Under the pieces are notes generated by a model, which saw only the letters and a list, made by a program, of their open reading frames with translations, did not search any database and was not told where the DNA came from. Both the position numbers and the translations under genes were made by a program. This document shows positions 6,112 to 10,639 of a stretch of DNA of 10,639 nt, in pieces. The DNA comes from Planctomycetaceae bacterium (GTDB taxonomy: Bacteria; Planctomycetota; Planctomycetia; Pirellulales; Thermoguttaceae). The DNA lies in assembly GCA_031259095.1 (NCBI GenBank), contig JAIRLW010000088.1, forward strand, positions 1 to 10,639. Reading direction: 5' to 3'. The stretch's first letter is position 1, and every line of letters starts with the position of its first letter.

Positions 6112-7653
6112 ATGTCAACACTAACAGAACCCTTACGTCAGAAGATTAATTTGAATGTTGCCGACTGTGAGACGCGGGAGCAACGTTTAGGGACTATTAT
6201 CGGCTGGACAGGTCAAGCGTCGGAGCTTTCCGAACTTTCGAACAAAGCACGATGTGGTGCTGGCGGACGGCGTGAATGCGCTCTTTGCGAAACGCGGGGA
6301 CCGTTCACGCAAGGTTCGGTGTGCAGCGAACAAATGGTCGAATGTCAGGCGGGCAATGTGCGTAATGCCGTTCTCGTTCAACATTCGCCGATTGGTTGCG
6401 CCGCCGGTCAACCGATGTATAACGGCATTTACCGTAATGGTCTTGCGATACGCGGTTTGCCGGTGGAAAATCTTCTGATCACCTCGACGAATCTCAATGA
6501 ATCCGACATGATTTTCGGGGCGATTCTCAAATTGCATCAGACGATTCAGGATGTTTATGAACGTTATCAACCGGAAGCGATTTTTGTTTCGACTTCGTGC
6601 GCCACCGCTATTATCGCCGACGATATTGAAAGCGCATCCGCCGAAGAACAAGAAAAACTTGGGATTCCGGTGATTCCGCTTTATTGTGAAGGTTTTCGTT
6701 CCAAACATTGGAGTACGGGATTCGACGCCGCACAACATGGGATTTTACGTCAAATTGTCCGTAAAAATCCAACAAAAAAGCAAGACGATCTCATTAATGT
6801 TATCAATCTTTGGGGATCGGATGTTTTTACGCCGATGTTTGCCGAGTTGGGATTACGGGTTAATTACGTGGTGGATTTGGCAACCGTCGAGCAATTAGCG
6901 CAGTTGTCGGAAGCGGCGGCGACTGTCGGATTTTGCTACACGCTTTCGACCTACATGGCTGCCGCTTTGGAACAGGAATTTGGCGTTCCTGAAATTAAAG
7001 CCCCGCAACCGTATGGTTTTGCGGGAACAGACGCATGGCTGCGTGAAATTGGCCGCGTAACGCATCGGGAAGATAAAGTCGAAACCTATATCGAGAAAGA
7101 ACATCACCGTGTTCGTCCGCTGTTAGAACAACTTCGGAACAAGTTAAAAGGAATTAAAGGTTATGCGGCAACCGGTTCGGCGTATTCGCATGGTTTGATT
7201 TCCGTGATGCGCGAACTCGGAATTGCCGTCAACGGTTCGTTGGTTTTTCATCATGATCCGGTTTATGACAGCGGCGATCCGCGTCAGGATTCGCTCAAAC
7301 ATTTGGTGAACCATTACGGCGATGTTCCCTCGTTTCATGTCAGTAATCGTCAACAATATCAGTTTTACGCTTTGCTGAAACAAATCAATCCCGATTTTAT
7401 TTTGATTCGGCACAACGGATTGGCGCCGCTTGCGTCGCGGCTTGGAATTCCTGCCGCGCCGCTCGGCGATGAACATATCGCTATCGGTTATCAGGGAATG
7501 GTCAATCTTGGCGAGGTGATTCTCGAAGTGCTGGCACATCGGAAATTTCACGAAGATTTACGCGATCACGTTACTCTTCCGTATTCAGCATGGTGGCTCC
7601 AACAACATGATCCCTACATTTTGGCAAAACAACCGGAGTTGATTGATGAATAA
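6112..7653 (+). CDS. marD: NifD-like alpha subunit of nitrogenase-like reductase (MarD-type)
   Basis: This would be the catalytic subunit of the D2K2 protein (513 aa). It shows the P-cluster Cys triplet of NifD: Cys71 (VCSEQM), Cys96 (QHSPIGC) and Cys163 (STSCATAIIADDIES), 25 and 67 residues apart. Cys275 in FCYTLSTYMAAALEQEFGVP corresponds in context to cofactor ligand Cys275 of Azotobacter NifD. Residues around the NifD active site differ: CEGFR-SKHWSTGFD (192-205) puts Trp200 and Phe204 where NifD has Gln191 and His195, and HIAIGYQG (455-462) puts Ile458 where NifD has cofactor ligand His442. His455 is the nearest His. The NifD GGLRPRH loop is also absent (YAATGSAYSH, 351-360). A cofactor protein with a non-N2 substrate, as in methylthio-alkane reductase, is the best reading. 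A Cys-rich insertion CGAGGRRECALC (48-59) precedes the first ligand. It starts at ATG 6112 without a Shine-Dalgarno, 394 bp after the H gene. Confidence 0.82.
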   Translation: MSTLTEPLRQKINLNVADCETREQRLGTIIGWTGQASELSELSNKARCGAGGRRECALCETRGPFTQGSVCSEQMVECQAGNVRNAVLVQHSPIGCAAGQPMYNGIYRNGLAIRGLPVENLLITSTNLNESDMIFGAILKLHQTIQDVYERYQPEAIFVSTSCATAIIADDIESASAEEQEKLGIPVIPLYCEGFRSKHWSTGFDAAQHGILRQIVRKNPTKKQDDLINVINLWGSDVFTPMFAELGLRVNYVVDLATVEQLAQLSEAAATVGFCYTLSTYMAAALEQEFGVPEIKAPQPYGFAGTDAWLREIGRVTHREDKVETYIEKEHHRVRPLLEQLRNKLKGIKGYAATGSAYSHGLISVMRELGIAVNGSLVFHHDPVYDSGDPRQDSLKHLVNHYGDVPSFHVSNRQQYQFYALLKQINPDFILIRHNGLAPLASRLGIPAAPLGDEHIAIGYQGMVNLGEVILEVLAHRKFHEDLRDHVTLPYSAWWLQQHDPYILAKQPELIDE

Positions 7654-7676
7654 AGATTTTATTGAAAATTAAAAAC

Positions 7677-7745
7677 GTCCCATTAGTCCCTCCTGTCCCT
7701 AAAGCCCTAACATTCCGGTAGAGAGACCATTGGGACTAATGGGAC
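7677..7745. repeat. GTCCCATTAGTCCC inverted repeat in the D-K gap
   Basis: GTCCCATTAGTCCC (7677-7690) and GGGACTAATGGGAC (7732-7745) are perfect 14-bp inverted arms around a 41-nt centre that contains another TGTCCCTAA copy (7694-7702). It is one of four related elements in the window and occupies most of the 165-bp gap between the D and K genes. In RNA it would be a stable hairpin between cistrons and could affect processing or partial termination. No further promoter is visible before the K start. Confidence 0.8.
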
Positions 7746-7818
7746 ATTAAGGACAAGAGAGGCGGCCCTCTACTTTCCCCTTTCCACTATTTTTAACTTT
7801 TTTCAGCAAACTAATATT

Positions 7819-9183
7819 ATGTCTTTGAGAAAAATTAACGGTTTGGAGATTGCGCCGACGCATTCGATTAATCAGGTACGTTATGGTTGCACGCTTGGCG
7901 CGATGTACAGTGCGGCGGCGATTCCCGGAGTGATTCCGATTGCCCATTGCGGACCCGGTTGCGCCGACAAACAATTTATGGCGTTAGCGTTTTACAACGG
8001 ATTTCAAGGCGGCGGTTATGGCGGTGGAGCGGTTCCGCCGAGTGTCAACGCCGGAGAGAAAGAAGTCGTGTTCGGCGGTAATGAGCGTTTGGAAGAACTG
8101 ATCAAAGCAACCTTGAAAATTATGCGAAGCGACTTGTATGTTGTTTTGACCGGTTGTATCGGCGAATTGGTCGGCGATGATGTTGGGTCGGTGGTGTCGC
8201 CGTTTCAACAACGCGGCGTGCCGATTTGTTACGCGGAAACCGGCGGTTTCAAAGGCAATAATTTTACCGGACATGAATTGGTAACGCGGGCGATTATCGA
8301 TCAATTTGTCAAAGACTACGACGGCAAGAAGGAAAGAAAATTGGTCAATGTTTGGTCGGAATTGCCGTTTCAAAACACATTCTGGCGCGGAGATTTGATG
8401 GAGATCAAACGGATTCTTGAAGGAATTGGTCTTAAAGTCAATATTCTTTTCGGTTTTGGCAGCAAAGGCGCAGACGAATGGAAAACAATTCCCAAAGCGA
8501 AATTCAATTTAGTTCTTTCCCCTTGGCTGGGACTGGAAACCGCCAAACATTTGTCGGAAAAATACGGTCAACCGTTTCTTCATTATCCGGTCATTCCGAT
8601 TGGCGCAAAAGAAACGTCCAAATTTTTGCGTACTGTTGCCGATTTTGCTGGTCTCAAAAAAGAACCGGTTGAGGAATTTATTCGCCAAGAAGAAAAGGAA
8701 TATTATTATTATTTGGAACATTTTTCTGATTTTTACGCGGAATATTGGTGGGGACTTCCGGCGCGATACGGAATTGTCGGCGACAGTGCGTATGTTCTTG
8801 CGGTGAGTAAATTTGTTGTCAATCAATTAGGTTTGATTCCCGCGTGTCATATTATCACCGATAATCCGCCGGAACAATTTCGGGAAGGAATCGAAAAAGA
8901 ATTTCGGTCGCTTTCGCATGATGTTTCGGAAGAGGTGATTTTTGTTGAAGATGGTTATTGGGTGAAAAAGATTTTGGAAAATACCGATTTCGGACACAAA
9001 CCGCCTATTATTTTCGGAACAACATGGGAACGTGATACGGTTAAAAAATTGGGCGGTCAAGTAGTGGAGATTGGTTTTCCGGCGTCGTATGAAGTGGTGA
9101 TTAACCGATCTTATGTCGGTTATCGCGGAGCGTTCGCGCTGCTCGAAAAGATTTTTACCGCTGCTATCAGCGCGAGCGCGTGA
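7819..9183 (+). CDS. marK: NifK-like beta subunit of nitrogenase-like reductase (MarK-type)
   Basis: This is the partner of the D subunit (454 aa), expected to share the P-cluster at the D-K interface and complete the D2K2 protein. Its Cys ligands align with NifK: Cys24 (YGCTLGAM; NifK has CQPLGA), Cys48 (HCGPGC) and Cys113 (TGCIGELVGDD; NifK has TTCMAEVIGDD). An extra Cys44 lies four residues before Cys48. AGEKEVVFGG (78-87) matches the NifK segment before the AVFGG turn. ETGGFKGNNFTGHE (140-153) corresponds to the NifK SFVGSHVTG region, and the C-terminal EIGFPASYEVVINRSYVGYRGAFALLEKI (417-445) is the NifK/NifN ending. The long N-terminal arm of classical NifK is missing, so the protein starts close to the first ligand. 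It starts at ATG 7819 with no Shine-Dalgarno, 165 bp after the D gene. It is the last gene of the cluster and converges on the ZIP gene. Confidence 0.82.
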   Translation: MSLRKINGLEIAPTHSINQVRYGCTLGAMYSAAAIPGVIPIAHCGPGCADKQFMALAFYNGFQGGGYGGGAVPPSVNAGEKEVVFGGNERLEELIKATLKIMRSDLYVVLTGCIGELVGDDVGSVVSPFQQRGVPICYAETGGFKGNNFTGHELVTRAIIDQFVKDYDGKKERKLVNVWSELPFQNTFWRGDLMEIKRILEGIGLKVNILFGFGSKGADEWKTIPKAKFNLVLSPWLGLETAKHLSEKYGQPFLHYPVIPIGAKETSKFLRTVADFAGLKKEPVEEFIRQEEKEYYYYLEHFSDFYAEYWWGLPARYGIVGDSAYVLAVSKFVVNQLGLIPACHIITDNPPEQFREGIEKEFRSLSHDVSEEVIFVEDGYWVKKILENTDFGHKPPIIFGTTWERDTVKKLGGQVVEIGFPASYEVVINRSYVGYRGAFALLEKIFTAAISASA

Positions 9184-9207
9184 ACTTGGCGTAGGGACAA
9201 ATGGAAC

Positions 9208-9307
9208 TTAGGGACAGATGAGACAAAGAAATGAGAAACTTCTAAAAACTCTTCAGCCTCTTCAGCGAAATGTCTCATTAGTTTCTATCGTCTCCTAATG
9301 TCCCTAA
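9208..9307. repeat. TTAGGGACA inverted repeat between convergent genes
   Basis: TTAGGGACA (9208-9216) pairs with TGTCCCTAA (9299-9307) and ATGAGACA (9218-9225) with TGTCTCAT (9271-9278), giving a long interrupted stem. The centre holds CTTCTAAAAACTC (9239-9251), identical to 1538-1550, and a doubled CTTCAGC. It occupies nearly the whole 137-bp gap between the converging K and ZIP genes, so it may act as a bidirectional terminator-like structure. It is the third copy of the GGGAC family. Confidence 0.7.
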
Positions 9308-9320
9308 AATCGATTTTTGT

Positions 9321-10115
9321 TTATCCGAGTGCAACATCGAGGAGCATCATCATCGCGAAACCGATAATGGCTCCGATTGTTCCGGCATCGCAGTTCCGAT
9401 CTTCTTGTGAAGTTGGAATCAACTCTTCAACGACCACATAAATCATTGCGCCGGCGGCAAATGCCAGAGCAAACGGTAACATTCCCTGCATCAATGAAAC
9501 TATTAAACAGCCGAAAATTGCCGCGACCGGTTCGACAAATCCAGAGAGTTGCCCGTACCAAAAACATTTTCTCCGTGAAAGTCCTTCACGCCGTAATGGT
9601 AAAGCAATTGCTGCGCCTTCGGGAATATTTTGGATACCGATTCCAATCGCTAACGAAAATGCCGCCGCAATACTGGCTGATTCAATCCCGGAACCAACCG
9701 CTCCAAAAGCAACTCCTACCGCTAATCCTTCGGGAATATTGTGTAGCGTAATAGCAAAAACCAATAAAAAACTGCGTCGCCAATTTGTTTGAATTCCTTC
9801 TGGTTGATCGCCGTCGCCGCTATGGAGATGCGGTAACGTTTTATCGACCATCCACAGAAAAAAACCTCCGGCAAGAAATCCCAAAACCGGCGGAATCCAA
9901 GGGAGCCAACCCAGTTCTTTACTCAAATCAATACTCGGCGCAAGAAGCGACCAAAAACTTGCGGCAATCATCACTCCGGAAGCAAACCCCAGCATTCCAT
10001 TCATTGTTTTACGGTTAATCTCCCGAAAGGCAAACACCGCCGCTGCGCCCAACGCTGTTGCGCCCCAAGTAAAACACGTTGCTAAAATTGTTAATGATAA
10101 TGAGGTGAGTTCCAT
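9321..10115 (-). CDS. ZIP-family divalent metal transporter (GufA/ZupT-like)
   Basis: This is a 264-aa inner-membrane protein with about eight hydrophobic segments. ZIP proteins move Zn2+, Fe2+ or other divalent metals into the cytoplasm. The two diagnostic metal-site helices are present: HNIPEGLAVG (His125, Asn126, Glu129) and IQNIPEGAA (Gln162, Asn163, Glu166). A His-containing loop, LPHLHSGDGD (94-103), lies between helices 3 and 4, where ZIPs carry a metal-binding loop. VVVEELIP (227-234) near the end is also typical. Length and motifs suit the GufA-like bacterial branch; the metal cannot be assigned. It starts at ATG 10115; no Shine-Dalgarno is seen. It converges on the nitrogenase-like cluster, so it is not in its operon. 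Iron supply for the Fe-S-rich enzyme is only a guess from proximity. Confidence 0.9.
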   Translation of the reverse strand: MELTSLSLTILATCFTWGATALGAAAVFAFREINRKTMNGMLGFASGVMIAASFWSLLAPSIDLSKELGWLPWIPPVLGFLAGGFFLWMVDKTLPHLHSGDGDQPEGIQTNWRRSFLLVFAITLHNIPEGLAVGVAFGAVGSGIESASIAAAFSLAIGIGIQNIPEGAAIALPLRREGLSRRKCFWYGQLSGFVEPVAAIFGCLIVSLMQGMLPFALAFAAGAMIYVVVEELIPTSQEDRNCDAGTIGAIIGFAMMMLLDVALG

Positions 10116-10152
10116 AATCTGATTCGCCGAAAAACTATGTTCAATGGTCGAT

Positions 10153-10194
10153 CAACAACCTCCTCTCCTTTGCACGGTTCTAACGAGGTTGTTG
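10153..10194. repeat. CAACAACCTC inverted repeat upstream of the ZIP gene
   Basis: CAACAACCTC (10153-10162) and GAGGTTGTTG (10185-10194) are perfect 10-bp arms around a 22-nt centre, about 40 bp upstream of the ZIP start. It could be an operator for the ZIP gene or a hairpin at the end of the short gene remnant that reads toward it. The sequence does not decide. Confidence 0.45.
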
Positions 10195-10202
10195 TGAGGA
10201 GT

Positions 10203-10265
10203 CTTTGTCCCTAAAGTCCCTTGATCTAAGGGACAATTGGGACTTTAGGGATCATTGGGACAAAG
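10203..10265. repeat. CTTTGTCCC...GGGACAAAG inverted repeat, terminator-like
   Basis: Three nested perfect arm pairs give a strong hairpin: CTTTGTCCC (10203-10211) with GGGACAAAG (10257-10265), CCCTAAAGTCCC (10209-10220) with GGGACTTTAGGG (10239-10250), and GTCCCTT (10216-10222) with AAGGGAC (10228-10234). It is the fourth GGGAC-family element. It lies just after the stop codon of the small minus-strand remnant (10288) and may have replaced the rest of that gene. Confidence 0.75.
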
Positions 10266-10287
10266 GTTTGTCGGCATTGCCGCCTTT

Positions 10288-10413
10288 CTAAGGAATAATT
10301 GTTGAGAACAAGGGACCCCAAGGCGTCGGACGGCTCAAAATGAGCAACCAATCCTTCACCATCAAAATCTGATCCGCACGCGGACCAGGAAGCCAATCTT
10401 TTATGTGTGCCAT
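10288..10413 (-). pseudogene. Short gene or truncated remnant, MAHIKDWLP-type hypothetical protein
   Basis: A 41-codon reading frame starts at ATG 10413, 7 nt after GAGGAG, the best Shine-Dalgarno in the window, and stops at TAG 10288. The product begins MAHIKDWLPGPRADQ and goes on with a Trp/Leu-rich segment (VKDWLLILSRPTPWG). From memory this start resembles the N-terminus of small hypothetical proteins of roughly 200 aa found in environmental Bacteroidota, Spirochaetota and Planctomycetota. If so, this is only the first fifth, cut off where a GGGAC inverted repeat follows 22 bp later. No function is known to me. A longer overlapping frame from ATG 10456 exists but lacks a ribosome site and family character. 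The alternative is a genuine 41-aa peptide. Confidence 0.45.
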
Positions 10414-10522
10414 AAAATTCTCCTCGTTGTAAAATTTTTGATAAAACAAAATTCATACATCGAACAAAACAGATGTAATGTTCCTAAAAATTACGCCCAA
10501 TTCTGAAAATCTCAGCATAAAA

Positions 10523-10639
10523 GGGGGTACTTTTACGTTAAACGGGGGTACTTCTACGTTAGAAGTACCCCCGTTTACGTTAGAAGTACCCCCGTTTACG
10601 TTAGAAGTACCCCCGTTTACGTTAGAAGTACCCCCGTTT
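10523..10639. repeat. 21-bp tandem repeat with inverted copies, running off the window
   Basis: Four identical 21-bp units (starting ACGTTAGAAG and ending CCCCCGTTT) lie head to tail at 10556-10576, 10577-10597, 10598-10618 and 10619-10639, and the array continues past the window end. Two units in the opposite orientation (starting GGGGGTACTT) precede them at 10523-10543 and 10544-10560. The junction forms a perfect 16-bp stem (10540-10555 with 10561-10576) around the loop ACGTT. There are no spacers, so this is not a CRISPR array. Its nature (minisatellite, protein-binding array or assembly edge) is open. Confidence 0.9.

Noticed and set aside
3915..9183. A genuine N2-fixing nitrogenase (nifBHDK)
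   Set aside because: D lacks the NifD His195, Gln191 and His442 equivalents and the GGLRPRH loop, K lacks the usual N-terminal arm, and no nifEN is present. N2 fixation by some group IV systems keeps this from being absolute.
4842..9183. Protochlorophyllide or chlorophyllide reductase (BchLNB/BchXYZ) or CfbCD of F430 synthesis
   Set aside because: The presence of a NifB gene and the conserved cofactor-type Cys275 in D argue for a NifB-derived cofactor, which those enzymes do not use; no pigment or F430 genes are adjacent.
10226..10456. A 76-codon minus-strand frame from ATG 10456
   Set aside because: It has no ribosome site, runs into the GGGAC repeat, and overlaps the better supported MAHIKDWLP frame, which has GAGGAG before its ATG.
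10523..10639. CRISPR array
   Set aside because: The 21-bp units are contiguous with no unique spacers, and inverted units occur in the same tract.

Overview
The centre of this window is a four-gene, nitrogenase-like cluster on the + strand, in the order NifB-like radical SAM protein, NifH-like Fe protein, NifD-like subunit, NifK-like subunit (3915-9183). The same B-H-D-K order is known for marBHDK, the methylthio-alkane reductase of Rhodospirillum rubrum and relatives, which cleaves C-S bonds of small methylthio compounds to recover sulfur and releases methane or ethylene. All Cys positions expected for the Fe protein cluster, the P-cluster and the NifD cofactor-anchoring Cys are present. The NifD residues tied to N2 reduction (His195, Gln191 and His442 of Azotobacter) are replaced, and no nifEN is seen. 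I therefore read it as a complete Mar-type or closely related group IV nitrogenase-like system, not a nitrogen-fixing nitrogenase. The substrate is inferred, not shown. A near-consensus sigma-54 (-24/-12) promoter lies upstream of the first gene.

Left of the cluster are a minus-strand extended SDR (NAD(P)-dependent epimerase/dehydratase/reductase, 351-1379) and a plus-strand outer-membrane beta-barrel porin of the BBP2/OmpL-like type with a signal peptide (2016-3344). Right of it, convergent with the last nitrogenase-like gene, is a ZIP-family (GufA/ZupT-like) metal transporter (9321-10115, minus), then a 41-codon remnant of a small gene (10288-10413, minus) and a 21-bp tandem repeat that runs off the window.

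The spaces between genes are long and unusually full of inverted repeats. At least three kinds occur: GGGAC/TTAGGGACA-type elements in four gaps (H-D, D-K, after K, after the ZIP gene); short GC palindromes such as GTAGGGC-GTT-GCCCTAC (81-224 and 5850-6051); and CCGTGATAT dyads upstream of both the porin and the B gene. The D gene is separated from the H gene by 394 bp of such repeats, so the four genes may not be expressed as one uniform transcript.

The organism is a Gram-negative (diderm) bacterium of moderate to low GC. The BBP2 porin, the weak or absent Shine-Dalgarno sequences before most genes and the repeat-rich spacers would fit a member of the Planctomycetota or another PVC lineage. 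This is a tentative impression, and no ribosomal or other phylogenetic marker is present.
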